A stretch of 64,000 nucleotides of DNA from Spisula solida (taxonomy: Eukaryota > Mollusca > Bivalvia > Venerida > Mactridae), in the NCBI GenBank assembly GCA_947247005.1, contig OX365951.1, forward strand, positions 34,492,899 to 34,556,898. The letters run 5' to 3'. Shown here piece by piece: positions 1-12,888 of the stretch; position 1 is the stretch's first letter; every line of letters begins with the position of its first letter. The position numbers were made by a program, and so were the translations under genes. The notes under the pieces were generated by a model. It was given only the letters and a program-made list of their open reading frames with translations, ran no database searches and was not told where the DNA came from.

Positions 1-339
1 ATAAGTATGGGGGTTTTGAATATCAAATAGAACTAAGACTAAGGAATGGTATTGGCTATGCTATCAAATTAGACTATGACTGTCTGTGCATGGTGGTAGT
101 TTAATAATACCCGATAGGACAACTGATGTCTGTATAGGGTTGTTTAGTGCTAAATAGAACCAATATTGCATGTAATGGTTATTCGTATGTACCAATTAGG
201 ACTAGGTATGGATGTTATTAGTGTTTTAATAATAATTTACCCAACAGTACCAGAACTGCCTATGTATGGTTAGAATGTAATTTTGAATACCCATTAGGAC
301 TAGGAATGTCCGTACCCGATGGTCGTAAGTTACAACTAG

Positions 340-910
340 GACACCAATTCCCAAAAATCACACTTTCCATTTATTATTTTTGTAATTTTCCCCCAAAGTA
401 TCTCATCTGGCAATATATATTTGAAATCTTAAACTGCATGTTACTACAAATTTATCACATTAATATTATTTAGTTACAAAAAAAATATCATAGGAATGGT
501 TTTATTGTAATCTACAGATTCCTAATATTCCCACTTTTCGGTTTATATTTTTTTATGTTTTACCCCAAATTTGCGTAATAACATGGCTTTAATGTTTTGC
601 AGTATGAAACTGCACTATAATATCTTTCAATTAGAGTATTTTTTATAAAAAAAAATAAATAAATGCCAATGCAGTCCACAGATTCCAAAAATTCGCACTT
701 TTCTCTTATAAGTTTTAGCGTTTTACCCCAAAAAAGCCATTTTGCACAATAGCAGCACTCTGATTTTTTCAGTCTAGATAGGACAGGTTAATATCTACCT
801 GTTACAGAGATTTATTTTAAAATAACATAATAAATAAGATTGTAGTTAACTGATTCCGAAAATTTGTACTTTTCGTTTATATTTTTTGACGTTTTACCCC
901 AAAAAATCTT
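340..910. repeat. Degenerate about 170-bp tandem repeat, four copies
   Basis: The block 'gattccnaaaattcgcactttt...gttttaccccaaa' recurs near 345, 515, 683 and 853, a spacing of about 170 bp with many substitutions. Old satellite-like array. Confidence 0.6.
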
Positions 911-1970
911 AACGCCCCAATGGCCAAAGTGCAGACTTCAGGAAAATACTCCAGGGACCATATGCTTTCAGAAAAATATAGTGACCAAAATTCCCTAGGG
1001 GGGGGGAGGGTCTTCTATTGGTGGCTCATGGACTATATACTTTGTTCTCCTGTTTCAGCAAATCATGGTTCATAGTAATGATATACGATGTACCGGTAAT
1101 AGCAAGAATATAACATCGTACATGAAAAGTTTGTACAACTCATTGTTTTGTTTCAAGCTAAGCATCCATTGTTTGTCAATATACGTGCTTTATTTTCCTC
1201 GATCTGCGTTTACTTCACTTCCGACAGACTTTAATCTTTGTTATTGCTTCTTGGTAAGCAATCGCCACTTAAAGAATAAATGACACAATTATGCGTTTGA
1301 TTTGATGTGACGACTACATACTTCCGTGTGGTGTCGAGTGCGTGTATTTACTGTATTTTTCACATTTCCCGTACTTAACAATTTTTTCTTAAACATAGAT
1401 ATTTTCTTCAATTAACATTGATGTTTTGTTAATTGTTTACCAAGTTAAATATACGTATATGACTTTAACAACATGTTGTATTCTCATTTTCACCAAGCCT
1501 CTGTTAACTAAAAAGTTGCCTTATCCTCACTATCAAAATCACATGTATTTTTGGCTAAAAACTGTATGCATTTTGTTTAATGCCGAAATTAACGTATTGT
1601 ACGGTACGGTATACTACGCTACTCTACGGTATACGCGCATAATGTTTGAAACGTATATCTAGTATGCTAAGTTTAGAATAAGTAAAGCCCTTAATCACAC
1701 CTTACTTGTTTCTACAATGCTATACTCCCATTGCCCCAGAGAGAGACATCATGGCTGTCAAAGGCATTTCCAAGTCGTTCGACATGTGATCGACCAAAAA
1801 GTGACTGTCAGGTCATGTGATCGACCTGATATTTTGAATACCATGCAAGGGCAAGTAACTGCGTCAATTTTATTTATTTGGCTCCTGAAATATACAAGAT
1901 TTTCTAAAGATAGAATTAAGAAATAAAAATCTGTTCGCGTATTTTGTCGGTGAATAAAACATGGGCAGGA

Positions 1971-2035
1971 GTTCGGATGCGGAAAAATTAAATCACGAGT
2001 GCGTAGCACGAGTGATTTAATTTTCCGCATCCGAA
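1971..2035. repeat. Near-perfect 65-bp hairpin
   Basis: The left arm gttcggatgcggaaaaatta and its continuation pair with the right arm ending ccgcatccgaac; about 30-bp arms with almost no loop. Probably a solo MITE end pair or a fold-back element. Confidence 0.75.
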
Positions 2036-2649
2036 CGAGTGGGTGAAAACGGAATGCGCGCATTTGACATTTAACATAATTCCACGCTGAAATTGAGTGG
2101 CTTATTAGCTGGTACAATTACCACCCTCGTTAATGAAAACGACCTTCGTAATTTTCTGAAGGAAATAACACATTTTAAACATTGAAACAATTTTAATAAC
2201 ACGAGTATAGGGTAGCTATTTAATGAAATGAAAAATATAAATGAATTGATTATCAGAAGTTTTTATGAAACTTTGTTTCGAGATTATATTGGAGTTTCTA
2301 AAAATAGATGCGTCATAGCTGTAACACTGGATACCCGTGCGTCTTGCCTTGTCATCGCGTTTCGTTGAAGATTTACTATAAATTTTACGTTCATTCATTC
2401 ATAAATAGGTCACGTGATACGGGGCGTAAATAGTAACAGCCAATTTGATACCATGTTTTATGGGGGTAATAAAACATGGCCAGGTCTGCTCTATATTTAA
2501 TGGATTAATCCGCAGATCGTGTTAGAATATTGAATAAACGCAACAATATAATAATAATAAAATAAATTATGACAGGACAGTCATATCTACTGTTTATAAC
2601 TATCACTATCATTGCTGTGGACTTATAATATTGTTCGGCATAATAAAAT

Positions 2650-2737
2650 AAATATCAGATGTCTGCCTGCGTCTCGGGTGACATTCTGCCCTCGGGTTGA
2701 CAATATCAATGTCACGCAGGCAGGAATCTGATATTTA
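2650..2737. repeat. 88-bp inverted repeat
   Basis: aaatatcagatgtctgcctg on the left is matched by the reverse complement of caggcaggaatctgatattt on the right, with a loop of about 40 bp. Confidence 0.65.
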
Positions 2738-2939
2738 CATAATGTTATCATCCCTTCCGCCACCTAATCGTCACTCTGGGGGAATCGCTAATTGGCATCC
2801 ATATAGCCGAGTCATCCATATAACGTAGGTTACGGTAATTTTCGTACTCCGCCTACGCCTACGACTGTTAGAGGGGCACGGCTTATATTCTAACGGTTCC
2901 GAAAACGTGTTAGGGCGGCATCCATAGAATGTACGTTAT

Positions 2940-3021
2940 TCTACGAGTGGGGTTCGAACCCACGCGGACATTCGTCCATTGGAACTTAGGTCCAACGCCT
3001 TAACCACTCGGCCATCGTGCT
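2940..3021 (-). tRNA. tRNA-Leu(UAA)-like sequence, probably a pseudogene
   Basis: It has an A box (TGGCCGAGTGGTTAAGG), anticodon stem TTGGA/TCCAA with loop CCTAAGT (anticodon TAA), a variable arm and a perfect B box (GGTTCGAACCC). It resembles eukaryotic tRNA-Leu(UAA) throughout. However, the outer three acceptor-stem pairs mismatch, position 33 is C instead of U, and no T-run follows. Most likely a decayed tRNA gene or a retroposed copy. Confidence 0.6.
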
Positions 3022-5908
3022 TATATATCAATGAATTTGTCCAGGGGCCATTTTCATACAGAGGTATTAATATTATATTATGTACACTGACTTTTGTATT
3101 ATACTGCTTTCGTTGAGAGCTGCCATCCCTGTCCAATGTTTCATTTTTATAATAAAAACAATGGCAAAAGAATCAAACTGTATTTAAGTTATGCATACAG
3201 CTAAATCAAGGTGTATGAAATTAATTTCATTAATACAATCGATATAGATTAAAAATTAAAAAAATTATATAATTAAAACATATGGTATACATACTAGTTT
3301 TACAAGTGTAATTATTTTATGGGAAGCGTACATATTATGTTCTAGCTTCCATTTTCAAGCGTATAATTTGACACGTTTGGTAACAGACATAACATGAATG
3401 CGATTGGACTACAGTTTCAAGACTATTCATTCCAAGGTTTCATAGGGTGCTGGACAAATCGGCACAGCAGCTGAAAAAGACTTTGTATTTCGTGAAGAGC
3501 AAATAATGTTCCCATTAGCGTGGCGTATATTTCATGGCAATCGGTATAGAAATAAAATACTCGAAGTGAAACCAATTTCGTCTTGGTCATGTAGCCCAAA
3601 GTCACTGATCGCAATTGGTTAAGAAACATATAGCCAATAAAAACATGGCTTTCAAAAGCAGTTAGGATTTTTCGCGGCCGCAGTCATTTTTAATAAACAC
3701 ATACTGTAGTTCAAAGTAACGCAAGTGTATATGTTTTTAAAAAGAAAAGAGCAAACTCGGCGCTAAACACTCAGTTGAGGTTAGAGGCTTACTTACAAAA
3801 ACACTTCTCATCAAGTAATTAATAAACATGGCATATTAACATTTCTAATATGTGAGTATCAACCAATGCCCAGTGCAGAATCACTCCTCTCCTGGTCAAA
3901 TGAAAACCCCGTGCCACTTTCTAGCTTTTTTTAATGTAACCTTATTTCAACATACGATGGATAGTAACTGTTGACATAACCACTATTCATGGAACTAACA
4001 ACCGGCACTAATTTGCTCTCACGAAAGTAGCCGACAAAACGTCTCCCTATGACTGGGCAATGTCAGTGCAGAACATAGTCCCGCTAATCGAACCCATACC
4101 GTCTAAGTGACAGTCAAGCATTCTACTTAACATACTTTTCTTTGTGGAATATGAAGCATAACAAACTAGTGCAGAACAGAGCTACGATTATTAAACATAA
4201 GGTGCAAAACGAGTTCATGCTTGCGCTGTATAAAAAGGCATTTTTTATTTTCAAAAAGTCCAAATACCAGGTTTTAACTATGCAGCGACAATCATGAGCG
4301 ATAACGTGCATGGTTATACTTATTGAAATAGTTCCTTAAAATACTAATTGGTTTAACGTTTGGGTTGACGGACCTTACGTCTTTGAACACATGAGTGACA
4401 ACCGCATTTCATGCTGGAATAGTATTATGCACAACGTCTGTGAAAACTTCGTATATAAAATTTAGAGTTTTTTTAGAAATAAGAAATTGTAATAAAGTGA
4501 AGTGCGTTATATATCAAGGAAAATACATACAATGCAGTATATATTGTATACTAGAAGTATTTAAAACAAAATATGACTGTGACAGAAATGTCCTAATATA
4601 ATTCGTAGAATTTGATAAACACATATTCATATAACATTTTGTTTCGATAAAAAGGTCAAATGTGTTCGAAATTCGTCGTCTCATTCAAAAAGTATCTTCC
4701 TGTTTCATACAAACTAACGTTATACTCATTATCTTCTGAGAACTACTTGGACCACGAGTAGGGTTATGTATATATGTCTACATTGTATATTATATATATT
4801 GTACATTCGTGGTTTTTTGCCCCATACTTAAGTTGATAGTCTATGTATTGTTGATGTATTCTCGGTAACGGAAAGTAACAATGAGTTGTACATAGCCGGC
4901 TTGAGATAAGCAAACACTGACTTACACTAATGCACAAGTTCATTGTGAAGTAGTGATTGTGATTATTATAATATTGTCCACATACATTGATTAACGCTAA
5001 TCTCAAGTAAGTAATTTAAAGCAGAGATTTTATTGATTGTGTTTTTTCGAATGTCTTATCAAAAATACCAAATATTCCTCTTATATATAGTTAAAAATTC
5101 AATACATTGGTGTGGATTTAAAACAAATACAATGAATACTTTTCTATTATTTTAGTATTTTATAGTAAGATAGTTATTATAGTTATCTTGCTACAACTTG
5201 TTGCAGTGCCTGAACTTCGTGTTTCACTGCCACATGTGCTGTAGGGTTTGCTCGTGGCCATCATTATGAAACCTGTATGCGATCGGACAACAATTTCAAG
5301 CCAATTCTTTTCCAAGACTTCACAAAGTGCGGACCAAAACAGCACAACTGCTGAAAAAGATCTAAAATGTCTTTAAAAGCAAATAAGTTTCCCCTTAGCG
5401 TTGCGTATATTTCATAGATATAGTTATACATGTAGTAATATAATACTTATGGCCGTTTTTGTTTAAGAAGTGAAGCAAAATTTCGTCTTGGATATGTAGC
5501 CCAAAGTTACGTGGTATTGCTTTACTGACTTTGTCTTTTCTGTTTTTTCTTTTTTCATCTTGCCTAAATGTGATGTTTGTCAAGTTATATATGCGCTTTG
5601 TTGTAAGTGTTAAGTATCATCTCTTTAGAATAATGTTGAAATTTAAAACGCCTTGTCCAAGTTTGTAAACTGCGCCATAAAAGTATTTACCACAATCATT
5701 CGGGCGTAACTGTACTTTGCATAATGAAATAATCCAGGTAAAGGGTGTATATTCACAAAAATAAATAAACAACATCCAGGGCGGACTTAAACAAACACAT
5801 TTGTATTCAAAATAAAACATAGTATATCATATATAATCATTCATTAAGTAAACAAATATTCTTAATTATCAATAAATAATTATTGACAAACAAACATTAT
5901 ATTAGCCT

Positions 5909-5980
5909 ACTCGAACCCACAGCCCATATAAAAAGTATGATTTTGCGTATAGAACATGGCCACTAGACCAAGCTGTCAAC
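5909..5980 (-). repeat. Degenerate tRNA-like (SINE head)
   Basis: On the minus strand, TTGGTCTAGTGGCC (A box) and GTGGGTTCGAGT (B box) are about 40 bp apart. There is no full cloverleaf; probably a tRNA-derived SINE remnant. Confidence 0.4.
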
Positions 5981-6124
5981 TAGAAAGTACTTTGAAATTT
6001 AAACATGTATATCCGTAACATATCTCGTCTCTCATACCCTCGTGGCAATGTATAACATCTGCAAGGGAGTGTCGCCAGTAATTGATATAAGTTGGAAAAA
6101 CTGGTTCCACAATTGATCATATAT

Positions 6125-6308
6125 CAGTGTATAGACGAGTCAACTTCCGGTCATCGCAATAAGGAATACACATTGAAGTGTATAGTCTTGCAATAAGTCA
6201 CACAGTGATCGGAAATCACAGATGTTTCTACTCACAATAAGTCATACATGTTGAATTTTATAGTATCCCAATAAGTCATAAAGTAATTTGGTTTATAAAT
6301 ATGCTGTG
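6125..6308. repeat. MITE-like copy, family also at 51.5 and 53.7 kb
   Basis: The stretch 6195-6245 (cagtgatcggaaatcacaga...caataagtca) is the reverse complement of 51539-51587. Copies carry several TGACTTATTG(G/C)GA motifs and weak terminal inverted repeats (cagtgtataaacgagtc). Confidence 0.6.
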
Positions 6309-6758
6309 AAAATATAGAGGAAATTTTGTTGATTTTGGTGTAATATCGAATTTTATTTCACCGAGTGATCACAGAAAATCAATATGCTCACGAGTGGTTT
6401 TCCAAAACTGAAATTACTAGTCATATCCGCCATTGCGGTATGATTCCCTATGGAATTGCATTAATATTTAGCGCCAAAAAGTTTTTATTATTTATTAGAA
6501 GGAATATAAGGCTAGACAAAGGGGTCGGGATCAATGCCCTAACGGGGCCCAAAATAAGACCTACCAAGGTAAAAAATGACCTTTAGTCGAAATGTTGACA
6601 TTTTTCCTACTTTCACTTTCGGGCAGGTGTGTAGCATCCGGATGTATCGAGTTTATCAGTGCTGCAAGTCAATAATGTCTCAAGGACGGAGTATAGGGTC
6701 CATGTGAATTTCTCCTAGCCCCAAAAATAATCGTGGTAGCGGAAAGGGTATAGCGTTA

Positions 6759-6858
6759 TCATTATGATATTTTCTCATATTCATCATCATCCATCAATGG
6801 CGTTCTCATTATGATATTTTCTCATATTCATCATCATCCATCAATGGCGTTCTCATTA
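6759..6858. repeat. 47-bp tandem duplication
   Basis: Two essentially identical 47-bp units (tcattatgatattttctcat...) followed by a partial third. Confidence 0.8.
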
Positions 6859-9568
6859 TTATATTTGCGAATTTTCATCGTAGCGTTATCATTATCGAAA
6901 TATTTCATTTGCATCATCCTTCTTTTTCATTACGCTATAGTTTGTATAATCGTAATATTCGTTTTCGATGGTGTCATTGAAGTATTCAGAAGTGGTGTGA
7001 AGTTTGCACGATATTCGATATTCATTTCGACATTCAAAATGACTAAGATCTTTTTGTGAATGTTGAATTCAATATTTTTTAGACAACCACAATGACTAAG
7101 ATTTTTTTGTCATCGGAATGTTGAATTCAAGATTTATTTCGACATTCACAATGACTTAGTGCCAACATACGACACAATGTACAGAGAGATTTTTTTATTC
7201 AGATAGAATTGGTTGAATGTCTAAGATAAAGAAATAGAATCAATTAAAAAATCATTTCATACACCCGTAAAACAACCCTCAACATAATAGAAAACTCTAT
7301 GGGGTCACAAATTATCTATTTCACTTATCTGGAAAATCCAACAAAAAATGACGCGAGCCATATTCGGAGCAAAAAACACCTCATCAGCGAATATGGCACG
7401 CCGCATTTTTGTTCACCCTACGAATATGGCCCGCCGTGAGTGCATATTCGACACAAGCCATATTCGGTTCAACAAGGCCGTTGTACATCTCGTATGTCCC
7501 ATTCGTGACCAAATACTGTTGAAAAAAATCATTTTGTACCAAACAACCGGTGATTTTTGTTTAGCGGTGTCTGAGACACTCATATATTAAACTAAGTTTA
7601 TAAATATGATTTACAAATCTAATTTGTCATTGAGCTCATTACAGTGAACTCATATTGCGAGATCGAGAAGGAAACCTATCATTTCTCTATACAAGTTGTT
7701 CATTTATTTCGTTATATTAAATTAACCTTGCGTTATATCGAATTATTATCTGCAAGGCAAGCAGTTTTTGTAAAAAAAAGCGTAATTACATTTATATGCC
7801 GAAACGTTATGAAAAGAGTGGAACTTTACTGTGCTTTAATCATAAATATCCCTTATGGATCTAAATCAGTGATATTATAAATACATTTATTTATATTTTT
7901 TAAATAATATTGTGGCTGTAAAAAATGAATTCACTAGTACGTCGCGTGGGTTTCTTTGTATCATTATCGTTGTTGAGGGTTATTCTAGTCTAGACTATTG
8001 CGCTAATCTTAGGTCTCTTTTGTAATACAATTGAGGACGTGTTATATGCTATGTATTTCATGTTAAGTGCCCAACATCTTACGTTATATCCGATACTTAA
8101 GTACACCAGCGATTCAACAATACATACATTTCTCTATTCTCGTAACTTTAATGTCAATTATATTGCAAAGTAACGTTAGTTCTTTTATGCCACTATTATA
8201 GACAATAAACAATTTTCATTTTTGCAAGACCATAATTTTTAGGTGTTTTGTAGCAACTTCTGCATGGAATATATCGTGTTGCAGCGTTTCATTTTAACAG
8301 AAGACACGATTTATTTACACTTTTATCACGTGTCCTTAAACATGTTCATGTGTGGTAAGTGTAATGCTATCGCAGACATTCAATGGTAGGTGGATGCTTT
8401 AAGCAGCGTAGGCCTATATTATTACCACATAAAATTGGCGCTTAGGCTTTAATGTCTACTTAAGAAATTATCCCTTAGGCTAATAACTACTTAATTGCCT
8501 TGCAGACAGACATGCAACTTGACTTTTATGTTATAGTTGCAGGAAGTGATATTCTGAGAATGCCTAAAACAGAAACTATTCATTTAATATTTAAAATGCT
8601 TATATAAGCTCTCATCCGATGGGTGAGATTCGAGCCTAAAACCCAAACGATAATGGCGCCTATCATTGACATACCGATTGTGTCACCGAGACAACTCACA
8701 ACATAATCGCCCAATAAATGAGGTTGCTTGATTCTGCAGACCACTTACAAAGGTTTAACTGTATATTTGTGACCCCAGTTGAACAAAATTATGTAAATGT
8801 AGAGCTTAAATATTGTCCTATAATATTTGGGTTAATTTCTATGCAAGCCAGGAACAAGTCAAATAGTTTCCTGCGGGTGATTACCTGCGGCCTTGTAATT
8901 TAGTTGTATTGTTTAGGATGTGGTTTTTGCAGTTTGGATGCAATTCGAATTTATTCCGGTGTAAGTTTAAATTAATGTTTCTGTCAAAATAGTTCCAATA
9001 CATGTAAAATCGGACAATACCGATTATCCTCCAATTATTTGGTTGTGTTAAATGTATGTGCCGAACGAATGAACAAATTCAAAAGAATTAGAAAAAAATT
9101 TATTATGTATCAATACCATGCCTCTGTTAATCTAGCGAGGTGTTCTCTACGGGATGTAGTGCATTGCCCACTATATTTATTACTGACTGGGAATCTTATG
9201 CAGCTGCAGACGCCTGCTGCTTAGATTCGTGGTCTCTCGTTCAAAGTGAAATTTCGGAATAGTTCTCCTTTCTTTGGTAAATAAACTATTGTAATGCGAT
9301 GAAGACCGATGTTATCCGCATGGAATAATGGAATTAGTCTGGTTCACGACATTCTTACAAAATGCTTCTTTTTTTGAAATTTTTTTTGAAATCGTAAACC
9401 ATCGAGAACATGTCACGTGCCCCTCCATGGTCATTTTACTTTTGGCAATCCAATATAACCTGCGGCTTAAGGCCGCAGGTTAATCAAAATAAGTATAACA
9501 AGAAAGAACATTGGTAATAAGTTTTAAAGTTTATTGCAGTAAAATTTCAGAAGAGCTAGGACTTCAGA

Positions 9569-9655
9569 TTTGTTTGAAACACAGACGCTGATTTGAGCAA
9601 AAATCAGAATTTGAGCTGAGGTTTCTACTTGAGATGCTTCGGGAGATCGGTGCCT
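9569..9655. repeat. Partial copy of the GGCCCCGAT element
   Basis: The segment with cttgagatgcttcgggagat matches one terminus of the MITE at 11989-12242. Only one end is present. Confidence 0.5.
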
Positions 9656-9987
9656 GCCTTGTGTTCATGGAAACATAATGTAATGTACGTTTCGTACCTG
9701 TGGTAGGTACCTGTTATTCGTTGAACGGTATGTTAGAAAAAAACATATTTGTCACGTGCGCCAAGTTTGGCTAACCATATCCGGAGGTGGTGTGTGTGTA
9801 TTAGTGTCATTTAAGAGGCAGAGGCAAACAAAAGAATGTGAATAGTAAAACCCGTGCATCCGTACATATTTCGAACCGAGAACGAAAAAAAACGGGTTTT
9901 AATTGTTTGCCGCAAACGAAGGATTATAGCGATAAAAACCCTTGATTTTTAACATGTTTGCAGGTAGCTTTTCTTGAACGTAGGGCA

Positions 9988-10975
9988 GGTCTCCCCATTC
10001 GTGGAGCGTAAGTACCAGACTCGCTGGTGTTATTCTGTGGCGCGTAAGTTCCAGGCTTGCGAAGGTCTCACTATTCTGTGACATGTAAGTACCAGACTCG
10101 CGGAGGTCTCAATATTCTGTGACGTGTAAGTACCAGACTCGGGGAGGTCTCAATATACGGTGACGTGTAAGTACCAGACGCGCGAATATCTCAATATTCT
10201 GTGACGTGTAAGTACCAGACTCGCGGAGGTCTCAATATACGGTGACGTGTAAGTACCAGACTCGGGGAGGTCTCAATATTCTGTGACGAGTAAGTACCAG
10301 ACTCGCCGCGGAGGTCTCAATATACGGTGACGTGTAAGTACCAGACGCGCGAAGGTCTCAATATACGGTGACGTGTAAGTACGAGACTCGCGGAGGTCTC
10401 ACTATACGATGACGTGTAAGTACCAGACGCGCGAAGGTCTCACTATACGGTGACATGTAAGTACGAGACTCGCGGAGGTCTCACTATACGGTGACATGTA
10501 AGTACCAGACTCGCGGAGGTCTCAATATACGGTGGCGTGTAAGTACCAGACTCGCGGAGGTCTCACTATACGGTGACATGTAAGTACGAGACTCGCGGAG
10601 GTCTCACTATACGATGACGTGTAAGTACCAGACGCGCGAAGGTCTCACTATACGGTGACATGTAAGTACGAGACTCGCGGAGGTCTCACTATACGGTGAC
10701 ATGTAAGTACCAGACTCGCGGAGGTCTCAATATACGGTGACGTGTAAGTACCAGACTCGGGGAGGTCTCAATATTCTGTGACGAGTAAGTACCAGACGCG
10801 CGAAGGTCTCAATATTCTGTGACGTGTAAGTACCAGACTCGCGGAGGTCTCAATATACGGTGACGTGTAAGTACCAGACTCGCGGAGGTCTCAATATACG
10901 GTGACGTGTAAGTACCAGACGCGCGAATGTCTCAATATTCTGTAACGTGTAAGTACCAGACTCGCAGAGGTCACG
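9988..10975. repeat. 41-bp minisatellite with 205-bp higher-order unit
   Basis: About 24 copies of a 41-bp unit (ggtctcaatatacggtgacg tgtaagtaccagactcgcgga). Variants at the ctcgcgg/gcgcgaa/ctcgggg and tattctg/tatacgg positions occur in a repeated order: the block at 10381 recurs at 10586, 205 bp or five units later. The array is CpG-rich in AT-rich surroundings. Confidence 0.95.
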
Positions 10976-11988
10976 CATTGCAAACATACATATAGAATGA
11001 ACTGTAGCTCTGATATATCGGGGATGCAATTCCTTTTTAGATGTAACATAATAGCAGTAGGCTAAGCTACAATCCTTACAGTGGCACATTTACCATTACT
11101 TTCCCAATATAACCAGACGTCAATGTGTGTAATTAGATCATTGAACTTGTGTTGTATAGATTGCTAGTAAATAACTTGTGTCGTTTTCCACCTGGATTAA
11201 AATAAATAGAAGTTGACGATTGTTGCAGTCGTTAAACTGGCGTTACAAGAGAAAATTGTATAGGTCATTTGACAATGTCAATCGTGGCCGTGTGTTTTCT
11301 ATGGACAAGTTCAACAAACTCCCTGTATTATCTGACCACATTAATTAAACTGAGACCCAATGCATAGCTAGTACAATTCAGGAATATTCCTAAGTTATAA
11401 AACGTATTACATTAATCGTATAAGTATTGCTACTGGAGTAACCATCTTTGATGGCTCAGTGGGTAAATGCGTAAATGCGTGGTGTGAAGACGCCAAAGGG
11501 CCGGGATCGAGGCTCACCTGAAGAATATATTTTTTTATTTTATTCGTGATCATAATCATCCCTATAAGCACATAGACAACACGCGAATTATTGCTTTCAA
11601 TTATTTAGAACACAGTTCAGTCAAATAATACAATCTATAATGGTCAAGTGAATTATTTGCGCTCGAAGGAAACTGCCAGCGAAATGGAGTGATAGTGTCA
11701 TTTACATAAAATATAAATAAATGCAATTAAAAAATGAAATACACAATATTAGAAACATACATATGATAAACCCCTTCATTCATAAATAGAAAGTACAAAA
11801 CTAACAAAACTGTCAAAAGGTTACAGTAAGTCCACAACCTGAGACCCCTATACTGGAGTTAAAGATGCAAACGTTTCCACTGCGCTACGCCGCATGCATA
11901 ATTTTACTTTCGAGTAATCCTGTGTATAGCTACAGATGCCGAGATTACGCTTTATCCAGTCACTTCCGACAAAATCGACCAGAAAACA

Positions 11989-12242
11989 GGCCCCGATCTC
12001 CCGAAGCATCTCAAGTAGAAATCTCAACTCAAATTGAGAATTTGATAATTTCAAAGTCTGAATTTGAGATAAATATGAATCTTGAACTCTCAAAATGTTG
12101 CTGTAATAAACTGAAAATAATGTTTTTTGTTTTGTTATACCAATTTATAGTATGATTTTGCATGGAAACTACCTCAAACGATAGGTGACAAAATTTGAGT
12201 TGAGATTGAGCTCAGATTGAGATGTTTCGGGAAATCGGGGCC
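11989..12242. mobile_element. 254-bp MITE, GGCCCCGAT termini
   Basis: The left end ggccccgatctcccgaagca is repeated inverted at the right end (gatgtttcgggaaatcggggcc), with inner arms of aaatctcaactcaaatt. No coding capacity. Confidence 0.8.
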
Positions 12243-12550
12243 AGGGTGCCGAATAAACTTTGATTTATTAGGTCACCAGCATGTGCCTTCTGATAAACCG
12301 TCAACTGACAAGGTGATCTGACGGACTACATCTTACATGAGAGTCGTCGGTTAAAATTCCGACACAGATTGTGATGTTTACCTATCCTAAATGAACTGGC
12401 GGATAATCGATTCTTTTCTACGCCTTACCTGCGTCTAATACCGTATATCAAGATATCTGACGTCTTTGTCCGGTGTACAGCACCGACACTCGCGAGACTA
12501 TCCTGAGTTAACAACCATGCAGTTCATCTCATATTGGGTTGGAAACACTG

Positions 12551-12622
12551 ACGAGCCTGGAATCGAACTAGAGATATTTTGACCCGCATACAAGAGCTTT
12601 AACCACTCTCGATCACCATGCC
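12551..12622 (-). repeat. Degenerate tRNA-like (SINE head)
   Basis: The minus strand carries an A box (GGTGATCGAGAGTGGTTAAAG) and a B box (AGTTCGATTCC), with a cloverleaf-like length of about 72 nt but poor stem pairing. Lies just upstream of SLC17-like exon 1. Confidence 0.45.
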
Positions 12623-12743
12623 ACAAATAAACCATTGAAAACTTACAGAGCTTCCATTTAGCAAACAGTCAGAATGGTCACGCGTAAAACCAACAGCAAC
12701 TCGTGCCTTTAATGAAAGATATTCATGATTTATTTATTTCCAG

Positions 12744-12888
12744 AATGTGTTGTGGCAGACGACATTTTGTTGTCTTGATGACGTGTCTAGGATTGTTGAT
12801 AACCATAGGGTCACGTGCTGTGTTTACGATGGTAGTTACACATATAATAGAAAGAAGTTCGACATCCGGTACAATATTTCCTTTGAAA
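12744..12888 (+). CDS. SLC17-like exon 1 (TM1)
   Basis: Starts after ttatttccag and ends at AAA|GTAAGT in phase 0. It encodes a basic start (CGRRHF) and TM1 with the family Arg in GSRAVFTM. The sequence before it looks like a splice acceptor, so an upstream exon may supply the true start; otherwise Met at 12745, or at 12712 reading through the acceptor-like site, would initiate. Typical members have 20-40 residues before TM1, here only about six. Confidence 0.8.

Larger units (their letters stand above)
1..12743. other. Gene-free 5' region
   Basis: No ORF here shows a recognisable domain or fits a splice chain, and the longest are about 120 codons or less. The region contains the repeats listed separately. 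Between them (about 915-1970, 3100-5900, 6900-9560 and 10980-11980) I see only AT-rich sequence without clear structure. It may include an upstream exon or promoter of the SLC17-like gene that I cannot place. Confidence 0.6.

Noticed and set aside
9988..10975. CRISPR-like array
   Set aside because: The repeats are contiguous with no unique spacers, in eukaryotic DNA; it is a minisatellite.
11446..11535. tRNA-like segment (gatggctcagtgggtaaatg)
   Set aside because: It has an A-box-like start, but the B box is degenerate and there is no cloverleaf; too weak to list as a gene.
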